Below are positions 11,817 to 22,075 of a stretch of 64,000 nt of DNA, piece after piece (within the stretch, counting starts at the first letter, position 1; every line of letters begins with the position of its first letter). The stretch covers positions 7,941,501 to 8,005,500 of the forward strand of contig NC_073358.2 of NCBI RefSeq assembly GCF_027580225.2. The letters are read 5' to 3'. The stretch is from Misgurnus anguillicaudatus (taxonomy: Eukaryota; Chordata; Actinopteri; Cypriniformes; Cobitidae). The notes below the pieces were generated by a model. That model was given only the letters and a program-made list of their open reading frames with translations. It did not search any database and had not been told where the DNA came from. A program made the position numbers and the translations under genes.

Positions 11817-12223
11817 AAGTCATAAGTCGCATGAGTATATTTGTAGCAATAGCCAACAATATATTTTATTGGGCAATATTATTAAATTTTTATGCCAAAA
11901 TCATTAGGATATAAATATAACATAATTTTCCATGAAGATATTTTGTAAATTTCTTGCCGTAAATATATCAAAACTTTATTTTTTGTGTATGGATGGAGTT
12001 GCTATGGACTTCATTTGGACAACTTTAAAGGCGATTTTCGTAATATTTAGATTTTTTGCCAGCTCAGATTACAGATTTTCAAATAGTTATATCTCAGCCA
12101 AATATTGTCCTATCCTAACAAACCATACATCAACGCAAAGCCCATTTATATAAATGTATAGATCTTTAAATCTCTTTCAAAAAATGTACCCTTATGACTG
12201 TTTTTTTGGTCCAGTGTCACATA
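11817..12223. mobile_element. Element A, copy 2 (left end lost)
   Basis: It matches the split copy around 5.5-10.5 kb: CATAAGTCGCATGAGTATAT near the left, AACTTTAAAGGCGATTTTCG in the middle, and GGTCCAGTGTCAC at the right end. The terminal GTGACC block on the left is missing. It is useful as an uninterrupted reference for the nested copy. Confidence 0.8.
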
Positions 12224-12930
12224 TGAGAAAAAACAATGAGAGAGGCAAAGCAGTAACTCTCTGTTTCAGGTGTTTTCGTTTACCTGAATGTTCTTGATAT
12301 TCTTAGGTTAGTATAACTATACCAAGTTCAGCAAAGTGTTTGTTGGTATTTCAATAATATTTTTAGGTTTACATTGTTATTACGGCATTGTCAAATTTGT
12401 TTTTATGTATTGCAACACTATACCACGGTGCTGTTGACTGCTTCATCCTGATTGGTTAACAAGTGTTGTTTGGTTGACAGAGTGAAGACATGTGAAGTAG
12501 TTCCAGGTCCGTTTACCGTTTCATATTACTACACAAAGTTTAACTGATAATGGAATTGTTTAATTTCAACAAATAAAGCATTAATTATTTTATAAAACTT
12601 ATTATAAAACAATAAAAAAAAGGAAAATTTATACAGTTAATAAACAGTGATTGACTACTTGTTCAGTTTTATTTTTGCTTCATTACTGATAATATAAAAC
12701 TAGAACAAATTAATACATAAATACTGAAGGAAAAATAATATATAAATATTGATGAAACAAATTGTTCACACTATGTATCTCTCTCTCTCTCTCTCTCTTT
12801 AATCTATGAAAAAGTACCATTTAGTATGATTTTTATATTCACTTTACCATGTTTATACTGTAAGCCATGTTTATAGCATAGTAAACATGTCATTATACAC
12901 TATTCATGTCCCCGTAAACAACATATACCA

Positions 12931-12962
<32 letters not shown>

Positions 12963-12989
12963 AAAATATAGCATTTTACTACAAAAACC
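12224..12989. other. Intergenic with simple repeats
   Basis: No gene is seen. It contains a (CT)n run at 12779-12798 and an (AC)n run at 12931-12957, with AT-rich filler between them. Confidence 0.5.
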
Positions 12990-13060
12990 TGTTGTCTTAT
13001 AACAGATGTCGCGGGTGTGCATTATATTTGAATAATTCAATGACCCGTCATCAATTATTC
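12990..13060. repeat. Fragment of a long-TIR MITE (GGGTGTGCATTAT)
   Basis: CGCGGGTGTGCATTATATTT, then AATAATTCAATGACCCGTC and CAATTATTCC match the right arm of the element at 33.4-33.56 kb. Only one arm is present here. Confidence 0.65.
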
Positions 13061-13261
13061 CTTACTTTAAAAAACCTTTGCTGTTCTCTTTTTAATTGTA
13101 GTGAAACATGTATGTTGGCTATACAATTTTTTGTTTTAAATCAGTGCTGGGCAAAGATTAATCGCGATTAAACGCATAAAAAATAAAAGCAAATTTTTGC
13201 ATAATATGTGTGTGTGCTGTGTGTAATTTAAACATAGACACATACATATATACATTTAAGA

Positions 13262-13264
<3 letters not shown>

Positions 13265-13343
<79 letters not shown>
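13265..13343. repeat. (TA)n microsatellite
   Basis: About 39 uninterrupted TA units inside element H. Confidence 0.97.
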
Positions 13344-13345
<2 letters not shown>

Positions 13346-13411
13346 CATTTATATAGAATATAGAATATATACAAATATAAATAAATATATACACATGTAA
13401 ATGTTTCTTAA

Positions 13412-14732
13412 AGGAATAGTCCATTTTCTTAAAAGAAAAATCCAGATAATTTACTGACCACCATGTCATCCAAAATGTTGATGTCTTTCTTTGTTCAGTC
13501 CAGAAGAAATTATGTTTTTTGAGTAAAACATTGCAGGATTTTTCTCATTTTAATGGACTTTAATGGACACCAACACTTAACACTTAACTAAACATGTAAC
13601 TGTTTTTTTCAAAGGACTATAAACGATCCCAAACGAGGCATAAGGGTCTTATCTAGCGAAACGATTGTCATTTTTGACAATAAAAATAAGCGTCAGCGTG
13701 ACCTCACGCAATACGTCATGACGTCAAGAGGTCACAGAGGACGAACGCGAAACTCCGCCCAAGTGTTTACAAGTGTGGAGAAAGAGGACCGTTGCGACGT
13801 TGTTGTATGTCATATATGTCATTTTCAACCCAATATCACGCAAATACGTGACTATTTCACGTATGGACCAACGTGAAAATGTCACGTTTTGCCGCGTTTG
13901 AACGTGAGCATGTCACGTTTTCTGTTTGTGTCACTGTCACGTATTGGTTACTCAACTTTTTTGTCCTAATTTCTAACCATTGTCGCTTCGGTTTAGTTAG
14001 ATTTACATAAAATGACATCCTTACCTTAACAAACTCTAACCCCAACGTCAGGCGACAATTGGTTAAAGTTTAGAAAATATAAAAGAATAAGTCTTGTATC
14101 TTTTTTTTTATAAACCAATACTTAAAGTGACAAATACTTAAAGTGACATATAACGCAAGCACCAAATCTAACCCTAAACCGAAGCGACAATGATTTGAAA
14201 AAAGGACAGAAAAGTTGAGTAACCAATACGTGACAGTGACACAAACAGAAAACGTGACATGCTCACGTTCAAATGCGGCAAAACGTGACATTTTCACGTT
14301 GGTCCATACGTGAAATAGTCACGTATTTGCGTGATATTGGGTTGGTCATTTTATATATGTAACACGTGACCTCCCTACGTCACTACGCATTTACGTTAGG
14401 TCACGCTGGACCGGACCTAGACGAAAAGTTGTGGTTTAAAAGAGCATAGGTTTTATTTTTCTTGTCAAAAATCGTTTTGCTAGATAAGACCCTTATGCCT
14501 CGTGTTGGATTGTTTATAGTCCTTTGAAACTCCGCCGAAAAAAACTGCCAAGTGTTGAGTTACGTATTAAATGTTGGGCTCTATTAAAGTCCATTAAAAT
14601 TAGAAAAATCCTGCAATGTTTTCCTCAAAAAAACATAATTTCTCGACTGAACAAAGAAAGACATCAACATTTTGGATGACATGGTGGTGAGTAAATTATC
14701 TGGATTTTTCTTTTAAGAAATGGACTATTCCT
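13412..14732. mobile_element. TTAA-flanked foldback element (AGGAATAGTCC ends)
   Basis: It is flanked by TTAA on both sides (13408-13411, 14733-14736). The arms are long inverted repeats: CCATGTCATCCAAAATGTTG and TGTCTTTCTTTGTTCAG on the left have their complements on the right near 14.65-14.70 kb. It shares its terminal motif with the foldback at 23.74-24.40 kb. A hAT foldback sits at its centre. Confidence 0.85.
13826..14344. mobile_element. Near-perfect 519-bp foldback with 8-bp TSD
   Basis: The two arms, each about 200 bases, are complementary with only a few mismatches (CAACCCAATATCACGCAAAT and its complement at the ends; ACGTGACAT/ATGTCACGT blocks inside). Direct repeats GTCATTTT of 8 bp flank it (13818-13825 and 14345-14352), pointing to a hAT-type non-autonomous element. 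High arm identity suggests a relatively young insertion or arm homogenisation. Arms this long could extrude as a cruciform or give double-stranded RNA. Confidence 0.88.
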
Positions 14733-14755
14733 TTAAACACATACTTAAAATATAT

Positions 14756-16177
14756 GAACAGTTTGGTTCCAAAACGCAATAAACGCCATTTTTGAAAAAA
14801 ATGAGTTACTGCCAAAATCAGTATTATATCAGGTCAGTAGTTAAAAGTAAATTCTTAATTTTACGCAAAATCCAATATCCGCCGTGTTATTCTGTCATCT
14901 TTTCTCCCTTTTTTCCCAAAATGCGATAAACGCCACTCCCCCCTTTTTTACAGAACGCAATATATCCCACAGTGCACCATTCACGCAATGTAAACAAACA
15001 TGGCGGCGCGCTGAGTACATGGAGTCCTATGCTGCGTCCGAAACCGCCTACTACATACTATATAGTACGCGAAAAGCAGTAGGCGAAGCGAGTAGTATGT
15101 CCGAATACATAGTATTCGAAAAACAGTATGCGAAAAGTACCCGGATGACCTACTACTTCCGGTTAGATTTTGCAGTGTGCATACGATGGACGCTACACTA
15201 TCCCATGATGCCCCGGACGAGGAGTTATCCAACGAAGAAGAAGAGGCACGCGGCTGTTTTCGCGCTGAAATGACACGATGTGATGACGACGTATGTCACG
15301 TGATGTAGCAACATGGCGGATGTAGTACGTCCGAATCTCATTCATACTACCAGGATTCATACTATACAGTGCCTACTGTTTTAACGCCAAGTAAGTAGGT
15401 ACTTCATCTAATTCAGTACCTACTATACAGTATGCGGTTTCGGACGCAGCCCTAGTTTTCCTCATCTACTTTGTACTTTGTGATCAACAAACAAAACAAA
15501 ATTATACTTTAATTGCATTGATAAACCTGTGATGGTTTTCTGTGACGGGAAAGAAACGTAAGCCATCAGCATCTAATAATTTCCCTGAGAGGCACTCGGG
15601 AGACGGGTGCTTGTTCTCCCGACAGCAAGCTTCTCATGCTAACACATTGACCCCAGAGGATCTTATGAAAAACTTTCCATAATTTTACTCAAAGTCAACG
15701 AAAATCGAGCAGGACCAAAAACATTTTACAGCTGATCGCTGTGAAAGACGTTAAGCGAAGACGTCAAGTAACCGCAATGACAGGGTTCTTAATATGACGA
15801 AGTAAGTGTTTTGATTAATGACATTAATGTTTATATTTTTAATTAGTGTGTACAACTAGTCAACTAAATGAATATAACATGGCAAAGATGAATGCACATT
15901 TATATAGGCTATTGATTCAATAGATTTATAGCATTTTGAATAAAAACTTGTCATGGATTTATTGCATTTTGTGGAAAAAATAATCCGTTTTTATAATAAA
16001 TCTTTGAAAATCAACTTATGGATTTGAATTTTTTATGTTTTTATAACCTAAAGATGCGATGTGAAAGTTTGTAACAGAAAATAGTTGTTTTCATCTTGTC
16101 ACTTTCTTGGTATAGAAAACACGTTTTTACCAAAATTTGTCAAAATGGATTTATTGCGTTTTGGAACCAAACTCTTC
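14756..16177. mobile_element. Element B, copy 2 (full length, interrupted)
   Basis: The left end GAACAGTTTGGTTCCAAAAC and the right end complement GAAGAGTTTGGTTCCAAAAC are intact. Its interior matches copies 1 and 3 through landmarks TTTTCTCCCTTTTTTCCCAA and TTTTCCTCATCTACTTTGTA. AT-only flanks (ATAT on both sides) leave the duplication length uncertain. A Harbinger-like element interrupts it. Confidence 0.85.
15030..15451. mobile_element. Harbinger-like MITE (GGCTGCGTCCGAAACCGC ends)
   Basis: The ends GCTGCGTCCGAAACCGC and GCGGTTTCGGACGCAGC form inverted repeats, and CTA is duplicated at each side (15027-15029, 15452-15454). The other two copies of element B have an uninterrupted CCTAGTTTTCC at the matching site, which proves the insertion and supports a 3-bp target duplication as in PIF/Harbinger. 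It is about 420 bp with no transposase. Confidence 0.85.
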
Positions 16178-16337
16178 ATATATACTTAATAATTACACAC
16201 AGCACACACTTGTATATTATGCTAAAAATCACTTTTATTTTGTATGCGATTAATTGCGATTAATCTTTGCCCAGCACTCTTTTAAATATATCTTGAATAG
16301 TCCAGACTGGACTATTGAAACCCGTTAGGCCAGACTC

Positions 16338-16967
16338 CCAGCCTGCACAACCAAACCCCTACAGATAATCCAGAATGCAGCGGCAAGAGTGGTCTTTAAT
16401 GAATCAAAGAGGGCACACGTCACTCCTCTCTTTGTCAGGTTGCACTGGCTTCCTATAGCAGCTCGCATTAAATTCAAAGCTCTGCTCCTGGCATTTAAAA
16501 CCACCACTGTGTCAGCACCCCCTTACCTTCAATCGCATATACAGAACGTATTTACCCTCTAGATCCCTGATCTCTGCCACCGAGCGACGGCTTGTGGTGC
16601 CATCCCAAAAGGGAAATAATCACTATCACGTACCTTCTCTGGATCTGCTCCACATCTGTGGAATGATCTGCCGGTTGATTCTGTAGCCGTCTTTAAAAAT
16701 CGTCTAAAAACCAATCTCTTCTGCCAACACATCACTTACTTATACAGATAATAAAGATTTATATCTTTTTCTGCTTTTTTATCTTTATCTTTTCTGTCCT
16801 TAAAAAAAACTAACCCTTGCCTATATATATTGATGATGAGACTAGTTATAGTGCACTTATGGATTGCTGTTCTTGTGTTATTCTAATTGCTTCTATAGTT
16901 TACCTCATTTGTAAGTTGCTTTGAACAAAAGCGTCTACTAAATGACTACATGTAATGTAAATGTAAA
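16338..16967 (+). mobile_element. L2-type LINE, 3' end with reverse-transcriptase C-terminus
   Basis: In frame from 16338 the sequence reads LQIIQNAAARVVF, then HVTPLFVRLHWLPIAARIKF and KTTTVSAPPYL before a stop at 16560. This is the highly conserved block just after the reverse transcriptase palm in fish L2/CR1 elements. A shifted frame continues with ATERRLVVPSQ. The element ends in the L2 tail (GCTTTGAACAAAAGCGTCTA followed by TGTAAAT repeats). It is a 5'-truncated, frame-broken, dead copy on the plus strand. Confidence 0.92.
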
Positions 16968-17657
16968 TATCTGATAATAATTCAAACTGATTTTACAAAT
17001 CTAAAACATTATTTAGCAAGTTATCACATATCTCATCCCTAATATCTTCCATGTTGATTTCGAGTAGAAAGCAGAGGGACTGTTCTTTACGAATCATGTG
17101 GCATTAGGTAAAAATGCAACCTTATTGTTTTCATATGGCTATGAACTTTTTACATTTGGCCTCTTGCTCCTTGGATCCCCCTAAGTACATTATTAAGATG
17201 CATTAGCCTGTCAGGGAAGCTGAAGTCCTGCCATCGCTAACAGAAGTCAATACCTTTCATTGATCAATCGTTTTTTCATCCGACTCCCAGATTGACAGAC
17301 ATCAGGGAACGATCAAAACAATATGGACAAAAAGGAAACCCTTTCAGGGTGAAGGTACGTTCAATACTTCTGAGATCTGGGTCAAGGACGAGGAAATGCT
17401 TCCCAGCGGCGTACGCAGTCAGTGATGGATTGAAACCATAGTGCCGATGAAGATCATTTATTTTATTTATAACGGTCTCCTAGAGCCTATTGTACATACA
17501 TGTGATGAATGCATTTCAAGCTACTTCAATTATAAGTTCATATCCAGTGTAATGGTTTAGGAGGTAATGTAACAGAAGCATCTACTTTAGATGAATAAAT
17601 TGTTTCTATTGTGTGTTTTTGTATCGATTAAGTGGGATCATAAAATGTGTCAGCAGG
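16968..17657. other. Intergenic, nothing recognised
   Basis: No repeat ends, exon or RNA gene was recognised. Composition is less repetitive than its neighbours. Confidence 0.4.
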
Positions 17658-17661
17658 TTAA

Positions 17662-18083
17662 AGGGGAAAAATCATGAAAATCTGACTTTTTCCATATTTA
17701 AGTGCTATAATTGGTTCCCCAGTGCTTCTATCAACCTGGAAAATGTGAAAGAGATCAACCCAGTAACTTAGTTTTGGTAAACCATTCTCTGCAAGCATGT
17801 GAAAAATAGTTCATTGAAAATTGGCTCCCCTTGTGATGTCAGAAGGGGATAATTCCGCCCCTTAATCTGCACTATCCAACCACAGCACTGCCATTTAGTG
17901 CAAAGATCAACTCATTTGCATTTTAAAGGACACACCCCAAAATGGCACATTTTTGCTCACACCTACAAAGTGGCAATTTTAACATGTTATAATAAATTAT
18001 CTGTGAGCTAAAACTTCACATATGTACTCTGGGGACACCAAAGATTTATTTTACATTGTAAAAAGTCTTGTGAAATGTCCCCT
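17662..18083. mobile_element. TTAA element G copy 1 (AGGGGAAAAATC...TGTCCCCT)
   Basis: Ends AGGGGAAAAATCATGAAAAT and the complement of TGTGAAATGTCCCCT are flanked by TTAA on both sides. Landmarks CTTGTGATGTCAGAAGG and TTTGCATTTTAAAGGACACA recur in the copy at 40.1-40.6 kb. It is non-coding. Confidence 0.82.
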
Positions 18084-18087
18084 TTAA

Positions 18088-18465
18088 AGGTACAGTGTGT
18101 AATTTTTAGAAGGATCTCTTGACAGAAATGCAAAATAATTTACAAAACTACATTATCAGTGGTGTATAAAGACCTTTCATAATGAACGGTTATGTGTTTA
18201 TTACCTTAGAACGAGACCTTTTTATCTACATACAAAGAGGGTCCCCTTACAAGGAAGTCGCCATTTTATGGCGCCATTTTTCTACAGAAGCCCTTAACGG
18301 ACAATTTTTTTACTAAGTTGTCTCCGACAATGACATGGTTGTCCGGTGACAGCTACCGTAGCTTCTCTATGTGTTTCAAAAGCAAGGGGTCAGCAGTGGA
18401 CTACGCCGTTGGTTGCAATTCGCAACCTCACCACTAGATGCCGCTAACATTTACACACTGCACCT
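18088..18465. mobile_element. TTAA element I (AGGTACAGTGTGTAA ends)
   Basis: AGGTACAGTGTGTAATTTTT at the left mirrors TTTACACACTGCACCT at the right, with TTAA on both sides. Its left TTAA is the same four bases as the right TTAA of element G, so the two are exactly adjacent. It is a non-autonomous TTAA-target element. Confidence 0.85.
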
Positions 18466-18469
18466 TTAA

Positions 18470-19378
18470 GTCCTAGACTAGTACCTTGCATGAGCTTTAT
18501 AACCCGCAGCTATCAAGTATTTTCACAATTGTTTCAAAGCAGCTTTACATTAATAGATGCAGGAGAAAAAAATATAATATAAAATGCGCTTGCATGGGGC
18601 ATAGTCAGATTTCTGTGCGTAACCCCATTACAGTACACCCCTTCCTAATATTGGTGCTTTATTTATGTATGTATTCGCTGAATGGAAACTAGACTTTAAA
18701 AATCTGAAACCATGTTGTTTTAGTGCCGGGGTCCAGGTAGCTCGCACACAAAATTCACGAGAACTTAAGTGGCTGGTATTAATGAGACTCATGCTCAAAG
18801 GTAACAAACAAGCGCTCCTTGTAGAGAGCCGGACAGACTTTGTCTGTTTTTCCAACTCTAAGAAGACGGCATGATGGACCGCAGCCAATTTACACAAAGT
18901 TAGTTCCCCCCTGTTGGCTGGAAAGTGTACCTATAGGAAACTGTAAAGACCTGAACTTAAGACTCTTGCCTTGAGTGTAGTGCGAGACAGCTCCTGATTT
19001 CTCAAATCAAACAGACCACATAAAAATTAAGGATATACCAGTTCCATATGGAACTCCAGGAATGACATTTAATTCAAATAAACAGTTTGCCCTTCGCAGA
19101 CAGGCGGATCTCGGCTCTGCAGCCCAAACAGAGCAATGTGAGGAAACATTTGTGCCTGCTGAGGAAAGAGATACTGTTACACTCTTATTCCTTTGCTACT
19201 AAATTCACCTTTAAACCACCTCATGTCCCCCCTCCTCTTGCTTCCCTTGCCTACTCTAGTACACTATTATGAGCACCTCTAATCATCGCGTTACAGTTAC
19301 TGTGTATGTTTTGAACAAAATAAACAAAATTTAAAAAAATGTCAAATGTCAACCTTTTCGTGCAAATAAAGTTTTTAC
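18470..19378. other. Intergenic, nothing firmly recognised
   Basis: The segment around 18.51-18.59 kb (CACAATTGTTTCAAAGCAGC) resembles a dispersed fish repeat by its wording, but I saw no second copy here. No exon is supported. Several short open frames are shadows of each other. Confidence 0.35.
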
Positions 19379-19382
19379 TTAA

Positions 19383-20150
19383 AGAGCACCTATTTTGTTG
19401 CTAAAAAAACTTTATTTTGTGGATTTGGTATAATACAATGTGTTCGCGTGGTTTATGGTTAAAAAACACATTATTTTCCACATACCGTACATTTTTGTTG
19501 CTCCAGATATCTTCCTCAAACGCACTGATTTGTTACAAAGCTCATCGATCTGAAAAGCGCTGTGCCTCCGATTGGCCAGCTATTCTGTACGCTGTGATTG
19601 GCCTGAATACCTCTGACATCAGCCGGAAATATGACTCTCCTTACCATGTTTTGAAGATTTATGCAGAGTTCAGACTGCATGATTTTAGCCCTGATTTTGA
19701 GTCGCCGACTAGTTTTGAGAAATCGCCGAAAAATTCCCGAAATCACAGGCAAATCGATGCTCGTGCACGCGAGTGACAATCACACAGTGTGAATTATAAA
19801 AGAGGCGTTCTGAGAGAATCGCTGACGATTCATGAGATATTTGGTATGCTAAATATCTGGACCTGTCGGCGATTCAAAATCATGCCGTGTGAAATGTGTT
19901 TGACTGACAATAACATCGGCGATGACCTACAGCCAATGAGAGAAAAACATACAGGCCAGCTGGAAGTTCGGGGAGGAGTCTTCTCCGGTCTTGCACGCGT
20001 GACCTCGCGTTGTTTCCTTCTCGTGTGCTTTGGTTGTGAGACATAGTTTGCGTGAATCGGACAACAGGTTTTTTTTACCATACTGATGTCTTAGATGTCA
20101 ACATTTGGTGGTTTAAACACCCATGTAAAGTCACGGTCATAGTTTTTAAA
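19383..20150. mobile_element. TTAA element J (AGAGCACCTATTTTGTTG end)
   Basis: The left end AGAGCACCTATTTTGTTGCT follows TTAA. The right end is worn and its boundary is approximate. The interior contains ACCTCTGACATCAGCCGG and GATTGGCC blocks that appear inverted at 21.95-22.08 kb, so this is a dispersed family. Open frames of 85-119 residues across it carry no recognisable domain. Confidence 0.6.
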
Positions 20151-20479
20151 GCATTTTAAACTTATTTTTCATAGTTCAATTTTCACATTCATAATGAAGA
20201 AATGTCAAACATGTCCATAATGTTATATTTCCTCTTACATGCCCCAAAATAAAATTAAAATAAATATTAAATGTTCTCTGAAGAGCCATCTCTCCTCCAT
20301 TAATGCTTCTGCATTATAAATCACCGACAAAAAACGTGTCCTTTTTTGTCACATCCAAGGAATGTATGTTTTCCCTCATCTAAAACAGAAAACATGAGTA
20401 TAGATGTCTGGACTCTGTCATAAGGGGTTTAGGAACATATAAACAAATTGTTAAATTAAGTAAGGGATAATGTAGAGGC

Positions 20480-21145
20480 AGCCGGTAGTTATCGGGAAAT
20501 AAGCCCCGACAGTGTGATCAGGACCCGACGCGAAGCCGTGTAATAATTATTATTACACGGCTACTTGCTACATAAGAAAAAAAAATGGACATGAATATGA
20601 ATTTGAAACATTTTATTGGCATATTTGTTTTAAATTAACATTTTTATCCTTCCGCAAAACTTTGCACAGATGCATAACATGATCGTAATACCTTATTAAG
20701 ATCCTCTGCTTCATACTTGTCTGTCTCCATTTTTTCTCTTTTAGCCAGTCTTTGAAAAGTTTCAATGCCCATTCTGTATTTTTTTGTGTGTTGGCTTCGT
20801 AGCTGTCATGCTCTATTTTGTCAAGTTCAGTCTCAGTAAGCTTGTCTGTGTCTTGTCGTTGTTCGTTGTCTATCCACTGTTTAAATGTTTTGTTTTTTCC
20901 GTACATGTTAAAATTAATGTCAAAATTTTCCATTTTTTATTGTGGTTGTCTGGTGTTTGTCACAAAATGCCGCCAAACAGTAATCTTTATCAATCCTTAT
21001 TGGCGTGGAGCGATTTTACTCGTACAAGTAGTCCGGCTATGCGTTATTCCTTTGGAGCGGTTATTATTTGAAAAGAACAAACCTGCAAATGTCTCAACTG
21101 ACCAATCAGAATCAAGCATTCCAGAGAGCCGTGTAATAATTGGTA
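20480..21145. mobile_element. Short DNA element carrying a recombinase-like N-terminal frame
   Basis: The left part contains GGTAGTTATCGGGAAATAAG and a hairpin CCGTGTAATAATTATTATTA followed by CACGG. The right edge has AGCCGTGTAATAATTGG. Repetition of GCCGTGTAATAATT at both sides suggests the borders. A 106-residue frame on the minus strand lies between. I cannot fix the exact ends or the target duplication. Confidence 0.45.
20613..20933 (-). pseudogene. Fragment resembling KIAA1958/ZMYM-type (tyrosine recombinase-derived) protein
   Basis: The 106-residue frame starts MENFDINF and contains NTQKNTEWALKLFKDWLKEK at about residues 49-68. This resembles the N-terminal SAM-like segment that precedes the catalytic core in Crypton-type tyrosine recombinases and in the host proteins derived from them (DUF3504 group, KIAA1958, ZMYM/QRICH1). 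The catalytic part with the Arg-His-Arg-Tyr residues is absent. The frame ends in LKQICQ near the element edge. It is charged, predicted helical and probably non-functional, perhaps kept within a deleted transposon. The family assignment rests on pattern memory and is moderate to weak. Confidence 0.4.
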
Positions 21146-21947
21146 ATAAATGCATTTTTTGAGAAACTATATTTTAAGTTTAAAATGCAAAGTTCACATC
21201 CATATGCTGGAATTGCTCAAATGCAAATTACATCAAAAACAAAGACACTAGTGAGAAAAAAAAGCATACATGTATTGTACCGAGAAACAAGTATGAACAA
21301 AATGTGTCCAAGAGTCAGAGTGCATGAACATTTTAATAACACTGCGTAAACAGATGTGTTTTTAGTTAAGTAAAGAAGGTGAGAAGATGTTAAATTTCAC
21401 AGAGAAGCCAGGATAGAGAATTCTAATGTCTAATAAATAACTACTTAATAACCTACCACCCATTGAAGACAACCTGAACTTTGATAAGTTGGCACCAAAG
21501 GACATGATAGTCAAAACTGGAAAGAAAGGAAAAATCAGGGGCATCGTCTATAAAATGTTCAACCTATCCTTCAACCCATATGATTGTTATGGTCTGTTGT
21601 CCAATACAACCAACGGATGCATTTACTAAATTAGTGCCTCTACTGGGAGCAGGTGAAACTGAAAGAGTTCGATTCACATTTTTACTTTTACTATGGTGTG
21701 TAAATGTGTATTAGTACATGTTATCGATATGCAAAAGGTACATAACCTAAAGTAAACAATGATGCGAGTTATTGTCTCCAATGTAAATCTCTTTTCTTGG
21801 ACTACAACAAACACACAGATTGTAGGCAACGGTTTACTTTCCGGGAATGATGACATAGACAAGACCGACATTATCATGATTCCTCCCGCTTTGGACTCAC
21901 AGCCTGTAAGTTAACTCCTGCTAGCATTGCATTGTGCATGAATCTTT
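21146..21947. other. Intergenic, nothing recognised
   Basis: AT-rich, without supported exons or paired repeat ends. Confidence 0.4.
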
Positions 21948-22075
21948 CAAACATGGTAAGGAGCGTCACATTTCTGGCTGACATCAGAGGTATTCTGGCT
22001 AATCACAACGTACAGATTTGCTGGCCAATCAGGGACACAGATTTTCAAATCCGTGCGTTTCAGGAAGAGAGTGAA
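21948..22075. repeat. Inverted fragment of element J
   Basis: ACATGGTAAGGAGCGTCAC, ACATCAGAGGTATTCTGGC and GCTGGCCAATCAGGGACACA are the complement of the 19.56-19.66 kb interior of element J, with scattered differences. No ends are preserved. Confidence 0.7.

Larger units (their letters stand above)
13142..16279. mobile_element. hAT-type element H with 8-bp TSD, host of a second nest
   Basis: The left end CAGTGCTGGGCAAAGATTAA and the right end complement GAGTGCTGGGCAAAGATTAA are flanked by perfect 8-bp duplications TTTTAAAT (13134-13141 and 16280-16287). The CAGTG terminus and 8-bp duplication fit hAT. The original element is short and AT-rich. Most of its 3.1 kb is later material: a TA microsatellite, a TTAA foldback and a copy of element B. 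Confidence 0.88.

Noticed and set aside
13158..13469. 103-residue minus-strand frame
   Set aside because: Mostly Ile-Tyr repeats from the (TA)n tract inside a hAT element.
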